Assembly: GCF_024105735.1 (NCBI RefSeq)
Contig: NZ_JAAAML010000002.1
Coordinates: 248,001 to 312,000 of the forward strand
Length of the DNA stretch: 64,000 nucleotides
Direction of reading: 5' to 3'
From: Parahoeflea alexandrii
Lineage (GTDB): Bacteria > Pseudomonadota > Alphaproteobacteria > Rhizobiales > Rhizobiaceae
The position numbers were made by a program, and so were the translations under genes. This document shows, piece after piece, positions 17,971-29,096 of the stretch (within the stretch, counting starts at the first letter, position 1; each line of letters opens with the position of its first letter). The notes below the pieces were generated by a model that was not told the origin of the DNA, made no database searches, and saw only the letters and a list, made by a program, of their open reading frames with translations.

Positions 17971-19002
17971 ATGCGGAACGCGACTTACGGCACAGCGCTC
18001 ACCCTGATGATCGGCTGGCTGATCTGGATCGGCAAGCCGGTACTGATCCCGATTCTTGCTGCGGCGATATCGGTCTACGTGCTCTCCACCGCCGCCCAGA
18101 GCATGCAGGGCCTCCCCATCATTGGCCGGCTGCCGGCCTGGGCAAGACGGGTGCTCATCCTTCTTGCCTTCGTCCTGGCAGTGGTGCTTCTGTTCGTGCT
18201 GGTCATCGACAACATCGCACAGGTGGCCGCAGCCCTGCCGCGTTACGAAAGCAATCTTCAGGCGCTTGTCACCCGCTTTGCCAGCCTGCTCGGCATCGAC
18301 GACGAGCCGACCTGGGCAAACCTGCGGCGGGCGACGCTCGACCAGGTGGATTTCGGATCCTGGATTGCGCCGGCTTTGGCCTCGCTGCGCGGTTTTGGAG
18401 GGACGCTTTTCCTGGTGGTGCTCTATGCCAGCTTCTTCATGGCCGAACGCGGCATGATGGCGAGAAAGGTGGTGAACGCGCTGGGCGGAGAGGAGGCCGG
18501 CGCGCGCGCGCTGTCGCTGCTCGCGCGCATCAACGAACGGATCGGCGAGTACCTGTTCGTCAAGACCGCCGTCAACCTGATCCTCGGCGCAATCTCCTAC
18601 GTCATCATGCTGGCGCTCGGCATCGAGTTCGCTCTGTTCTGGGCGGTGCTGATCGCCTTCATGAACTACATTCCCTATATCGGCTCGCTGATCGGCGTGA
18701 TCTTTCCCGTGCTTCTCAGCCTTGCGCAGTTCGGCACGCTGTGGATGGCGGGCGTGGTGCTCACGTCACTCACCGCAGCGCAGGTTCTCGTCGGCGCTTA
18801 TCTGGAGCCGCGCATGATGGGCCGCGCATTCAACCTCAGCCCGCTGGTCGTGCTCCTGGCGCTGGCATTCTGGAGCACGCTGTGGGGCTTGCCCGGTGCG
18901 CTTCTGGCGGTGCCGATGACCGCCAGTCTCGTCCTGGTCTTCGCCGAGATCAGGACAACCCGCCCCATCGCCGTCATGCTCTCGGCCAGCGGGCGGGTGT
19001 GA
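17971..19002 (+). CDS. AI-2E family transporter (PerM/TqsA-like)
   Basis: This 343-aa protein has about eight membrane helices and belongs to the AI-2E transporter superfamily, whose members export small molecules or act as sodium/proton antiporters. Landmarks are FLVVLYASFFMAERG in the centre, the AFMNYIPYIGSLIGV motif, and GAYLEPRMMGRAFNLSPLVV toward the C-terminus. It starts 25 bp after ispZ and is probably the last gene of that operon. The ATG at 17971 is chosen because the first helix begins right after it; an upstream in-frame extension would be highly basic and overlap ispZ. Substrate is unknown. Confidence 0.88.
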   Translation: MRNATYGTALTLMIGWLIWIGKPVLIPILAAAISVYVLSTAAQSMQGLPIIGRLPAWARRVLILLAFVLAVVLLFVLVIDNIAQVAAALPRYESNLQALVTRFASLLGIDDEPTWANLRRATLDQVDFGSWIAPALASLRGFGGTLFLVVLYASFFMAERGMMARKVVNALGGEEAGARALSLLARINERIGEYLFVKTAVNLILGAISYVIMLALGIEFALFWAVLIAFMNYIPYIGSLIGVIFPVLLSLAQFGTLWMAGVVLTSLTAAQVLVGAYLEPRMMGRAFNLSPLVVLLALAFWSTLWGLPGALLAVPMTASLVLVFAEIRTTRPIAVMLSASGRV

Positions 19003-19026
19003 GAGCGCAAACCGTTTAGGTCCAGG

Positions 19027-19554
19027 TCACCCCCCATTCCCAAACGGTCCGGAATAGCCCTTCGCCATCACTTCCCGCTCGTGACCGAGCATCCAGTGCA
19101 CCGTCGGGAAGGCGATTTCGTCGACCGGGAGATTGTCCCAGTCGAACAGCTTGACCTCGAGGCTTTCCTCGCCCACCCCGAACAATGTCCCGCCGGCCTC
19201 CGGATCGATCAGTTCGGCGCGCCAGATCAGCTGCACCTGGCTCAGATGCGGAACGGAATAGACCGCCAGCAGCTCACCGAGCTTGAGCTGTGCCAGCGCC
19301 TCTTCGCGCGCCTCGCGCCGCGCCCCGTCCTCGGGCGATTCATTGAGCTCCAGATAACCGGCCGGCACTGTCCAGAAGCCGCGGCGCGGCTCGATGGCGC
19401 GGCGGCATAGAAGCACCTTGCCTTCGTGCCGGACCACCGACCCGACAACGATGCGCGGGTTCTGGTAGTTGACGAAGCCGCAGGTGGTGCAGACATCGCG
19501 TTCATGGGTATCGCCGTCGGGAACCAGGCGGTGGAAGGTTTTGGACGTGTTCAT
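19027..19554 (-). CDS. Nudix hydrolase with zinc-ribbon-like N-terminus
   Basis: This 175-aa protein has the Nudix box G-x5-E-x7-REAREEA in GYLELNESPEDGARREAREEA, near residues 73-94, with all catalytic Glu residues. The N-terminus has CTTCGFVNYQNPRIVVGSV, matching the NADH pyrophosphatase/ADP-ribose type zinc ribbon but with one CxxC pair only. Substrates are probably nucleoside diphosphate derivatives. The ATG at 19554 is chosen because family homology starts there; an upstream frame to 19665 looks non-coding. It faces the exporter gene convergently with a 24-bp gap. Confidence 0.88.
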   Translation of the reverse strand: MNTSKTFHRLVPDGDTHERDVCTTCGFVNYQNPRIVVGSVVRHEGKVLLCRRAIEPRRGFWTVPAGYLELNESPEDGARREAREEALAQLKLGELLAVYSVPHLSQVQLIWRAELIDPEAGGTLFGVGEESLEVKLFDWDNLPVDEIAFPTVHWMLGHEREVMAKGYSGPFGNGG

Positions 19555-19670
19555 GAGGCAAAGATAGAGCCGACGGCCCGCCAAGGCGAGAGCGGCGCGA
19601 TGGCTTTCGCGATAAAAAACAGCCAACGGTGGGTCAGTGGAAAACAGGCGGGCAGGCCGGCGCAAACCGT

Positions 19671-20282
19671 TCAGCTTGCCGGGGCAACAGCCTTTTCGAT
19701 CGCCGGCAGCAGCTTGTCGCGCAGGCTTTCAACCGTGAACGGACCGATCTGCTTGAACAGGATCTCGCCGTCCGGCGCGACCAGGTAGGTTTCCGGAATG
19801 CCGTAGACACCCCAGTCGATTGCCGCCTTGCCGACCGGATCGACGCCGACGGCAGCAAACGGATTGCCAAGTTCGCCAAGGAATCTCAGTGCGTTGTCGT
19901 TCTTGTCCTTGTAATTGATACCGACGAGTTCAATCCGCGGATCGCGCGCCAGCTCAAGCAGGATCGGATGCTCCTGCCGGCAGGGCACGCACCAGGATGC
20001 CCAGACATTGACCAGTGCAAGCTTGCCCTCGATCGCCGCATCGGTGAGCGCCGGCACGGGCGCGCCGTTCGAATTCAGGCCGTCAAGCGGTGGCAGGTCG
20101 AGCGACGGTGCCCTGGTGCCGATCAGCACCGAGGGAATTTCGCTGGCATCCTTGCCGGAACCGAGCTGGTAGAGAAACACTGCCGATAGCGCGATGAAAA
20201 CCACCAGCGGCAGAAACGCGATCAGCAGCCGCCGACGGCCCGACGCGGCAGGTGCCGCCTCGTCGTGGATCTTTTCGCTCAT
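19671..20282 (-). CDS. ccmG: cytochrome c biogenesis thioredoxin CcmG/DsbE
   Basis: This is a membrane-tethered periplasmic thioredoxin that reduces apocytochrome c for heme attachment. The 203-aa product has one N-terminal anchor (about 19-40) and the active site WCVPC at 97-101. The cis-proline block GIPETYLVAPDGEI follows near 160, and the CcmG acidic insert GVDPVGKAAIDWGV precedes it. Its start overlaps the ccmD stop by one base (TGATG). It ends the ccmABCDG operon. CcmE, F, H and I are not in this window. Confidence 0.95.
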   Translation of the reverse strand: MSEKIHDEAAPAASGRRRLLIAFLPLVVFIALSAVFLYQLGSGKDASEIPSVLIGTRAPSLDLPPLDGLNSNGAPVPALTDAAIEGKLALVNVWASWCVPCRQEHPILLELARDPRIELVGINYKDKNDNALRFLGELGNPFAAVGVDPVGKAAIDWGVYGIPETYLVAPDGEILFKQIGPFTVESLRDKLLPAIEKAVAPAS

Positions 20283-20452
20283 CAGCTGGACCCGCCGGCA
20301 GATTTCGACCGCCGCCGCACGCCCTGCGCCTCGAGTTCAGTCAGTTCGCGCCGCCGCGCCCGCCCATCAAGCAGGATGAACACCAGCAATCCGGCAAGCG
20401 TCACCGCCGTTGCCGCATAGGAGAGAAAGACGAAGGCTTCGTGGCTCATCAT
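20282..20452 (-). CDS. ccmD: heme exporter protein CcmD
   Basis: CcmD is a tiny membrane protein needed to release holo-CcmE from the CcmABC complex. The 56-aa product has the family pattern: HEAFVFLSYAAT, one helix (about 10-30), then a basic RARRRELTELEAQGVRRR tail. It begins 1 bp after the ccmC stop. ATG at 20452 or the next codon at 20449 are both possible; GGAG lies about 8 nt upstream of the former. Confidence 0.9.
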   Translation of the reverse strand: MMSHEAFVFLSYAATAVTLAGLLVFILLDGRARRRELTELEAQGVRRRSKSAGGSS

Positions 20453-20453
20453 G

Positions 20454-21215
20454 TCAGGCTCCGCCACCGATGGATTGCGCGGCCTGGCGGCGCATCGTCT
20501 GCACCCGCCGGCGCCAGATTTCGTTGCGCATCGCCATCAGATGCAGCGTGAAGAAGATCAGCGTATAGGCGAGCGCCATCACCAGGAGCGGATAGAGCAT
20601 CGAGGCATGAATGGTCGGGCCGTCAAGCCGGATCACGCTCGCCGGCTGATGCAGCGTGTTCCACCAGTCGACCGAAAACTTTATGATCGGGATGTTGATG
20701 AAGCCAACCAGGGTGAGCACCGCGGCGGGACGCGCCGCGCGGGCCGGATCATCCATCGCCTTGTGCAGCGCCATCAGCCCGAGATACATCAAAAACAGCA
20801 CGAACACCGATGTCAGCCGCGCATCCCACACCCACCAGGTGCCCCACATCGGCCGGCCCCAGAGCGAACCGGTAAGCAGCGACAGGAAGGTGAAGGCGGC
20901 GCCGATCGGCAGCGCCGTCTTGGCCGCGACATCGGCCAGCGGATGCCGCCAGACCAGCGTACCGAGCGAGGCGATCGCCATCACCGAGTAGCACATCATG
21001 GCGAGCCAGGCCGCCGGCACATGGATGAACATGATCCTGACGGTAATGCCCTGCTGGTAGTCCTCGGGCGCCGCGAACGACATGTAGAGCCCGATGACCA
21101 GCGACAGCACCGCGGCCGTGGCGAGATAGGGCAGGATCCGCCCGGAAAGGGCGAGAAACCGGGTCGGATTGGCGAGGCTGGTAAACCAGCCCTGGGAGAT
21201 GGTGGTGTCACTCAT
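20454..21215 (-). CDS. ccmC: heme exporter/ligase subunit CcmC
   Basis: CcmC presents heme to CcmE in the periplasm. The 253-aa product has six membrane helices and the tryptophan-rich WGTWWVWDARLTS motif near residue 125. Conserved histidines, in FIHVPAAWLAMM and near KFSVDWWNTLHQPAS, are the presumed heme ligands. It lies between ccmB (44-bp gap) and ccmD. Confidence 0.96.
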   Translation of the reverse strand: MSDTTISQGWFTSLANPTRFLALSGRILPYLATAAVLSLVIGLYMSFAAPEDYQQGITVRIMFIHVPAAWLAMMCYSVMAIASLGTLVWRHPLADVAAKTALPIGAAFTFLSLLTGSLWGRPMWGTWWVWDARLTSVFVLFLMYLGLMALHKAMDDPARAARPAAVLTLVGFINIPIIKFSVDWWNTLHQPASVIRLDGPTIHASMLYPLLVMALAYTLIFFTLHLMAMRNEIWRRRVQTMRRQAAQSIGGGA

Positions 21216-21259
21216 GGCTTTTTTCTAATCCTTGCCGCGTCCGGTTTCAATGCGACAAA

Positions 21260-21922
21260 TCAATCTGACGCACCCCTGAGCGCCGCAGCCGCCGCAACGG
21301 GGCCGAGTGCTGCAAAAAAAAGCGCGATTGCCGACAGAATCATGAACGGCGGCCAGAACGGATCCGGGTCGGTCACCGCGGCATAGGAAGCACTGACTCC
21401 GAAGATCAGAACCGGGATCGCCAGCGGAAGGATCAGGATCGACACCAAGAGCCCGCCGCGCGGCAGCACCACCGCCACCGCCGCACCCACCGCACCGATG
21501 AACGAGATCGCAGGCGTGCCGACCAGGAGCGTCAGCATCACCGCGCCCGTCGAGGTGGCGCCCATGTTCATCAAGAGGCCCAGCAGGGGGGCGGCCAGCA
21601 CCAGCGGCAGGCCGGTGGCGAGCCAGTGCGCCAGGCTCTTGATGAAGACGGTGAAGACCAGCGAGAACCAGTCCTGCATCACCAGCATGTCGAGCGAGCC
21701 ATCCTCCCGGTCAGCCTGGAACAGCCGGTCGAGGCCCAGCAGCGAGGCCAGAAGCGCGCCGATCCACAGGATCGCCGGGCCGATCCGCGCCAAAAGGTTG
21801 AGGTCCGGGCCGATGCCGAAGGGAATCACCGCCACCACCGCAAGAAAGAACAGCACGCCGAGCATTGCCGCCCCGCCCGAGCGGGTGGCAATCGCCAGGT
21901 CACGCCTGAGCAGCGCCATCAT
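21260..21922 (-). CDS. ccmB: heme exporter protein CcmB
   Basis: CcmB is the 220-aa membrane subunit of the CcmAB ABC complex that drives release of heme-loaded CcmE. It begins MMALLRRDLAIATRSG and has six hydrophobic segments with the family motif LDRLFQADREDGSLDMLV between the second and third. The first codons overlap the ccmA stop by 4 nt. Confidence 0.95.
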   Translation of the reverse strand: MMALLRRDLAIATRSGGAAMLGVLFFLAVVAVIPFGIGPDLNLLARIGPAILWIGALLASLLGLDRLFQADREDGSLDMLVMQDWFSLVFTVFIKSLAHWLATGLPLVLAAPLLGLLMNMGATSTGAVMLTLLVGTPAISFIGAVGAAVAVVLPRGGLLVSILILPLAIPVLIFGVSASYAAVTDPDPFWPPFMILSAIALFFAALGPVAAAAALRGASD

Positions 21923-22563
21923 GCCCAGACCTCCTCTGAAGCCGCACTGTGAATGCCCGAGAGCTCCAGCGACCGGACATTCTCCAGCCCGAGCGGCTGG
22001 TGGGTGGCGGCGATCGCCAGGCCGCCAGCTTCCAGGTGCTGGCGGACCAGATCGGCAAACAGCCGGTCCGAGCGCTTGTCGAGCGCCGCCGTGGGCTCAT
22101 CAAGCAACCACAATGGCCGGTGCGAGACCAGCAATCTCGCCAGGGCGATGCGCCGCTGCTGGCCGGCCGAGAGATAGCCGAACGGCAGATGCGCCACGCC
22201 GGTGAGCCCGATCTGGTCGATGGCTTCGTCCACGCTCAGCCCCTCGCCGCTGTCGCTGCGCTGGAAGCTTTTCCAGAAGCTCAGGTTTTCCTGCACCCGC
22301 AGCTCCCGTTTCATGGCGTTGCGGTGACCGAGATAATGGGCAAATTCCAACACCGGCAACGCCGCACCATCATCGCCAAGAAGCAGGAATTCACCCGAAT
22401 CAGCAGCCAGCAGGCCGGCCAGGATCCGCAGCAATGTCGACTTGCCCGCTCCGTTCGGCCCGGTGATCACCAGTGCCTCGCCGCGGCTGATGGTGAAGCC
22501 CAGATTGTCGAACAGCACGCTGTCGCCGCGCCGTCCCTTGAGTTTCGTGGCTGTAGCCTGCAT
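21919..22563 (-). CDS. ccmA: cytochrome c biogenesis ATP-binding protein CcmA
   Basis: CcmA is the 214-aa ATPase of the CcmAB complex. It has Walker A GPNGAGKST, the signature LSAGQQRRIALARLL, Walker B LWLLDEPTAALD, and a final His in AATHQPLGL. The signature reads LSAGQ rather than LSGGQ, as is usual for CcmA. It is the first gene of ccmABCDG and is divergent from acnA, so its promoter lies in 22564-22858. Confidence 0.96.
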   Translation of the reverse strand: MQATATKLKGRRGDSVLFDNLGFTISRGEALVITGPNGAGKSTLLRILAGLLAADSGEFLLLGDDGAALPVLEFAHYLGHRNAMKRELRVQENLSFWKSFQRSDSGEGLSVDEAIDQIGLTGVAHLPFGYLSAGQQRRIALARLLVSHRPLWLLDEPTAALDKRSDRLFADLVRQHLEAGGLAIAATHQPLGLENVRSLELSGIHSAASEEVWA

Positions 22564-22858
22564 CGGCCCCCCGCATCCAGGCTCGCCGGGCAGTGACCGA
22601 CGCTCCCATTCAGAAAAAACTAACCACCCAAAAAAACATCGAAATGGGCCATTGGTTGATCTGGCACGTTCTTACGAAATTATCTATAACGCCCGCAACC
22701 ACGCCAGCGGTCGGCGTGAATTCAATCTAGCGCCGAACATGACGCCAGGGCGTCACGGGCGGACAGCGGAAATGACCGTACCCGCATCCTTGTCCACGCA
22801 ATCAGCGTGTAAGGTGTTCGCCCTCAAAGTCGGCTGAACTAACGAAAGCGGGTTGCCT
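22564..22858. promoter_or_regulatory. divergent ccmA / acnA promoter region
   Basis: This 295-bp region has no gene. It is AT-richer than its surroundings, with A-runs at 22613-22638. A plus-strand TATAAC at 22685-22690 is a plausible -10 element for acnA. The sequence 17 bp before it is TGGCAC, which is not a good sigma-70 -35 box but resembles half of a sigma-54 site. The leader from there to acnA is about 160 nt. No conserved riboswitch or iron-responsive stem was recognised. Confidence 0.4.
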
Positions 22859-25549
<2,691 letters not shown>

Positions 25550-25573
25550 AGCATGACGCGATCATGATTGTGG

Positions 25574-25600
25574 AAGGCCGGGCTTGATGCCCGGCCTTTT
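25574..25600 (+). terminator. intrinsic terminator after acnA
   Basis: AAGGCCGGGC and GCCCGGCCTT form a 10-bp stem around a 5-nt loop, followed by TT. It is 25 bp past the acnA stop. The A-rich 5' flank suggests weaker activity on the other strand. Confidence 0.85.
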
Positions 25601-25837
25601 GCGTTTCGGACCGGAGTTGCGCCCTGCCCGGAAAGGTGCGGAAGGGCAGAGCCAGGACGGGGAAGATCCATGATCGCATCCGCCTGGCGCAAGGAAGAGC
25701 CGAACCTCGATATCGCGGCGATCGCAGGCCATTGACGCGGGAGTCAATCGAATGTGATTTGGACGTGTCCGCAGCTTCACGCTACACCGTTGTAAGAACT
25801 TACGGAGTGTCCCCCTGAACCATACGGAATCCAGTTG

Positions 25838-26581
25838 ATGATCGTGCCCAGATTTTTCCTTGCCATTGCCCTGCCGGTCCTTGCAGCCGCCACTTCGGTG
25901 CTTGCGGTTCCGGCATTGGCGCAGGCTGGTGATCTCAAAGGCGTGGTGGAACTCTTTACCAGCCAGGGCTGCTCCTCCTGCCCGCCGGCCGACGCGGAAC
26001 TGGCAAGGCTGGCCGATCAGGGGGATGTGCTGGCACTGAGCTACCACGTCGACTACTGGAACTACCGCGGATGGTCCGACACGCTGTCGTCTGCCGCCAG
26101 CACCGAGCGGCAATATGGCTACGCCCGCACGCTGCGACGCAAGAACGTCTACACGCCGCAGGCCGTCATCAACGGCCGGGACCATGTCAATGGCGCCAAC
26201 GAGACGGCAATCGCCAGAACACTGGACAAGCTCTCCGCCATCGGTGCCGGACTGACGGTCGATGTCAGCGTGGAGTCCACCGATGAGGGTCTGAGCATCA
26301 CCATCGGACCGGGCAAAGGCAAGGCCGACATCGTGGCAGTTTATTTCGACGAGCAGAACAAGGTCGAGATCGAGCGCGGCGAAAATGCCGGCCGCACCAT
26401 CACCTATCGCCACAGTGTGCGCGACATGGAAACCGTCGGCATGTGGAATGGACAAACCGTCAATCTCAAGCTGCCGGCATCGGTGATCTCCGCCCATCCC
26501 GGACGGCGCTGCGCGATCCTGCTGCAGGTGGTGAGCCCGGATGGTTCGCCCGGACGCATTCTTGGCGCCGCCCGGATCTGA
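25838..26581 (+). CDS. DUF1223 secreted thioredoxin-like protein
   Basis: This 247-aa protein starts with a signal peptide of about 30 residues ending ALAQA. The mature part begins VVELFTSQGCSSCPPADAEL, a thioredoxin-like CxxC, and continues with YHVDYWNYRGWSDTLSS, both typical of DUF1223. The fold suggests a periplasmic redox role; none has been shown. ATG 25838 is used; a TTG one codon earlier is possible. A palindromic GTAAG-AA-CTTAC lies 35 bp upstream of the start. Confidence 0.87.
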   Translation: MIVPRFFLAIALPVLAAATSVLAVPALAQAGDLKGVVELFTSQGCSSCPPADAELARLADQGDVLALSYHVDYWNYRGWSDTLSSAASTERQYGYARTLRRKNVYTPQAVINGRDHVNGANETAIARTLDKLSAIGAGLTVDVSVESTDEGLSITIGPGKGKADIVAVYFDEQNKVEIERGENAGRTITYRHSVRDMETVGMWNGQTVNLKLPASVISAHPGRRCAILLQVVSPDGSPGRILGAARI

Positions 26582-26626
26582 TCCGGGGATTCATCCAAAA
26601 AGAGACCGGCCCGAAAAAGACCAGCC

Positions 26627-26654
26627 AAAAAAAAGACCGGCTCGAGGGCCGGTC
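26627..26654 (-). terminator. intrinsic terminator on minus strand
   Basis: GACCGGC and GCCGGTC form a 7-bp stem with a 6-nt loop. On the minus strand it is followed by eight T residues; on the plus strand no T-run follows. It therefore ends a leftward transcript starting between 26655 and 27078, where no protein gene is visible. That is the main argument for a small RNA here. Confidence 0.7.
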
Positions 26655-26870
26655 GAAGGTTTGGTAAGGGGCGCTGCCTCGCGCCCGGAACGGGGGAACG
26701 ACCCGAAACGCTCTCAAGGCCTCAACCGGTCACCGTTGCCGGTGACGCTGCATGAGCCGTTGAGATGATCCGTCCCGGGGACTCCGAGGGGGCTGGGGGG
26801 GCTGTAAAATCGAAGTCCCCGGTTCGAACCGTCTGAGGCAACGAGGGAACATTCAGGGTCAATTCCGGCA
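26633..26870 (-). ncRNA. candidate structured small RNA (unassigned)
   Basis: No protein-like frame covers this GC-rich segment, but on the minus strand it folds into several consecutive stems. These include CCGGGGACT / AGTCCCCGG (26814-26822 with 26775-26783), an outer CTCAAC / GTTGAG (26759-26764 with 26721-26726) enclosing GTCACCG-GCAA-CGGTGAC with a GNRA tetraloop, and GGGCGC / GCGCCC (26681-26686 with 26669-26674). It ends at a strong terminator with eight Ts. Nothing else on the minus strand lies upstream before the plus-strand DUF2794 gene. The 5' end is not defined. It matched no tmRNA, RNase P, SRP or 6S landmark that I could recognise. Confidence 0.5.
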
Positions 26871-27078
26871 AGGATTTGACTGAAATGCGGCTCAAATGCG
26901 CCCGGTGCCGATTTCCCTGTCCGAGAAGGTAAACAAAGACGACCGGCTGAAGTGTTCTGTGATGCTGCATTGCAACCAGAGATCGGGCGCCCCCTGGTCA
27001 AAAAATTCCCTCCCGCGCTTGAAATTATGCATGCGTCAGGCAAAGTGAGGCGATGAACACTGATTTGCAGTCCAGATA

Positions 27079-27483
27079 ATGGCTGATCGAGCCGACTACG
27101 CGTCTGCCCGTGGCCCGGTCGATCCGACCGCCCCGACGGACAGGGCAGCGGTGGATCTGGCGGAACACCGCCGCCGCAACACACCCGAACCGGTCACCTT
27201 CAAGCGCCGCGAGCTCGACCGGATCCTGCAGGTCTATTCCAGGATGGTCGCTGAAGGACACTGGCGCGACTACGCCATTGATCACCTGCGCGACAAGGCC
27301 GTGTTCTCCGCCTTCCGCCGCTCAAGCGAAGTGCCACTCTACCGCATCGAGAAAGATCCCTCCCGGGCCAGAAAGCAGGGCGCTTTCGCCATCATTTCAG
27401 CCGCCGGCCTGGTGCTCAAGCGCGGCCACGAGCTTGAAATCGTGTTGAAGTATTTCGACAAGGCCCCGCGCCTGGTGCGGTAG
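27079..27483 (+). CDS. DUF2794 family protein
   Basis: This 134-aa soluble protein belongs to an alphaproteobacterial family of unknown function. After a variable N-terminus, the conserved core (about 40-134) reads VTFKRRELDRILQVYSRMVAEGHWRDYAID, then a YRIEKDPSRARKQGAFAI block. It is basic and has no membrane segment. The gene is preceded by the 26.6-27.0 kb non-coding segment and ends convergently with the acetyltransferase gene. Confidence 0.85.
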   Translation: MADRADYASARGPVDPTAPTDRAAVDLAEHRRRNTPEPVTFKRRELDRILQVYSRMVAEGHWRDYAIDHLRDKAVFSAFRRSSEVPLYRIEKDPSRARKQGAFAIISAAGLVLKRGHELEIVLKYFDKAPRLVR

Positions 27484-27514
27484 CACGCAGCAGCGACGCC
27501 CAAATCCCTGATGG

Positions 27515-28066
27515 TCACACTCTGAAAAGCGTACCCGGATAAGTGTCCGGATCGGGATCGGTCGCCTTGCCCTCGCCGAGCGGCCGCTGCATGAAAACCG
27601 TGTCGAGCCAGCGCCCGTGCTTGTGGCCCGACCCGGAAATCATCCCCGAGCTGACAAAGCCGGCCTTCTGGTGCACCGCGATCGAGGCCGGATGCGCGCC
27701 CCCGATCACCGCGACCATCTGCCGGAACCCAAGGGCCTCGCACCGGCCGATCAGGGCTTCGAGCAATGCCCGCCCGACACCCCTGCCGCGCGCTTCGGGC
27801 GCCAGGTAGATTGAATCCTCGACCAGCCACCGATAGGCCGGCCGGGTCCGGAAGGCCGAGGCATAGGCATAGCCCAGAACCACGCCCTCGTCGTCCGTGG
27901 CGATCAGGTAGGGGTAGCCACCCTCGGTGATGGCCGACATCCGCCGTTCCATCTCGGCCTCGTCGGGCGCCACAAGCTCGTAGCTGGCCACGCCGGTGAA
28001 CACGCTGTCGGCATAAATGCGGGTGATCTCTACAAGATCGGCAGGCGTCGCATCGCGGATGATCAT
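27515..28066 (-). CDS. GNAT N-acetyltransferase, phosphinothricin-acetyltransferase type
   Basis: This 183-aa enzyme transfers acetyl from acetyl-CoA to an amine. It begins MIIRDATPADLVEITRIYADSV and has the CoA-binding signature EARGRGVGRALLEAL near 95-110, then the family motif AVIGGAHPASIAVHQKAGF. Closest characterised relatives acetylate phosphinothricin or methionine sulfone. The true substrate is not known. It is separated from the Bax-inhibitor gene by a terminator. Confidence 0.88.
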   Translation of the reverse strand: MIIRDATPADLVEITRIYADSVFTGVASYELVAPDEAEMERRMSAITEGGYPYLIATDDEGVVLGYAYASAFRTRPAYRWLVEDSIYLAPEARGRGVGRALLEALIGRCEALGFRQMVAVIGGAHPASIAVHQKAGFVSSGMISGSGHKHGRWLDTVFMQRPLGEGKATDPDPDTYPGTLFRV

Positions 28067-28134
28067 GGGAACGTGTCCGGTGGGTCAAACCATCCGTTTA
28101 TCGCGCACCGGGCCCAAGGCCAACACAGGGCCAA

Positions 28135-28163
28135 CAAAAAAGGCGGCCCGAGGACCGCCTTTT
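28135..28163 (-). terminator. bidirectional intrinsic terminator
   Basis: AGGCGG and CCGCCT form the stem, with an A-run on the left and a T-run on the right, so it can act in both directions. On the minus strand it ends the Bax-inhibitor-1 transcript 24 bp past its stop, before the acetyltransferase gene. Confidence 0.75.
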
Positions 28164-28183
28164 CGATTTCACTTGCGTTGCTG

Positions 28184-28915
28184 TTACTCGCGATTGCCGA
28201 GGAACTGCAGCATGAACATGAACAGGTTGATGAAGTCGAGATACAGACGCAGCGCGCCCATGATCGCCTTGCGGCCGGCGGTCGCTTCGCCGTCGCCTTC
28301 ATAATACATTTCCTTGATCTGCTGGGTATCGTAGGCAGTGAGGCCGGCAAACACCAGAACGCCGATCGCCGAGATGGCGAATTCAAGCGCGCTCGACTGC
28401 AGGAAGATGTTGACGATCATCGCGATCACCAGGCCGAACACGCCCATGATCAGGAACGAGCCCATGCCCGACAGATCCTTCTTGGTCGTGTAGCCATACA
28501 GCGACAGCGCGCCGAAGGAGGCTGCGGTGACAAAGAATGTCTGCGTGATCGAGGCGCCGGTGAAAACGATGAAGATCGACGACAGCGACAGTCCCATCAT
28601 CGCGGCATAGACCCAGAAGGTCGTCTGCGCGGCGGAAACGCTCATCTTCTCGATGCGGAAGCTCAGGAAGAAGACCATCGCCAGCGGTGCCAGCATGATC
28701 ACCCACTTGAGCGGGCTCGCATAGAGCAGTTGCGCAAAGGCCGGGTTGGTCGATGCCAGCATGTAGGTGCCGTAGGCAGCCACGCCGGTGATACCCAGGC
28801 CCATTGCCATGATATTGTAAACGCGGAGCATGTAGGCGCGGAGGCCTTCATCAATGGCGGCATCAGCCTGTACGCCATTCGCTACGCGGACATTCGAATT
28901 GCGAAAGTCAGCCAT
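28184..28915 (-). CDS. Bax inhibitor-1 / YccA family membrane protein
   Basis: This 243-aa protein has seven membrane helices. It matches bacterial BI-1 proteins, which act as pH-sensitive calcium leak channels or modulators of FtsH. Family features are the N-terminal LRAYMLRVYNIMAMGLGITG, the central TFFVTAASFGALSLYGYTTKKDLSGMG region, and the C-terminal DTQQIKEMY with the acidic residues used for gating. A promoter and a terminator flank it, so it is probably monocistronic. Confidence 0.92.
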   Translation of the reverse strand: MADFRNSNVRVANGVQADAAIDEGLRAYMLRVYNIMAMGLGITGVAAYGTYMLASTNPAFAQLLYASPLKWVIMLAPLAMVFFLSFRIEKMSVSAAQTTFWVYAAMMGLSLSSIFIVFTGASITQTFFVTAASFGALSLYGYTTKKDLSGMGSFLIMGVFGLVIAMIVNIFLQSSALEFAISAIGVLVFAGLTAYDTQQIKEMYYEGDGEATAGRKAIMGALRLYLDFINLFMFMLQFLGNRE

Positions 28916-29002
28916 GTTTCCCTCTTTATAAGCCCCGTATGGGTTACGGTGTCGGGTTCAAGTACCCAGGCGCCGCTGCGGGGCTCCAGCATGCCTGCGG
29001 GT

Positions 29003-29031
29003 AATATGAGTATGAACTGTGGCCACGACAA
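29003..29031 (-). promoter_or_regulatory. possible sigma-70 promoter of the Bax-inhibitor gene
   Basis: On the minus strand TTGTCG and CATATT are spaced by 17 bp, about 90 bp upstream of the start codon. Spacing is ideal and both boxes are fair matches. This is consensus-based only. Confidence 0.4.
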
Positions 29032-29096
29032 GACCCTTAGTGACGCAAGATGCGCGGAAACCTATGCTATTGCTTAACAAATGCGACGATTTGCCA

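Noticed and set aside
22655-22690. A sigma-54 promoter before acnA (TGGCAC)
   Set aside because: The second half of the site (TTGC-like, 5 bp later) reads TACGA, which breaks the required GC dinucleotide.
26775-26830. A tRNA-like or tmRNA-like segment (CTGTAAA and GGTTCGAACC)
   Set aside because: No acceptor stem, D-arm or CCA end can be built around it. The T-loop-like piece is part of a palindrome and the neighbouring stems do not give a cloverleaf.
26714-27184. A 156-codon minus-strand frame in the DUF1223-DUF2794 gap
   Set aside because: Composition is Cys/Gly/Pro/Ser-rich without a recognisable domain, it overlaps the DUF2794 start, and stems there look like RNA structure.
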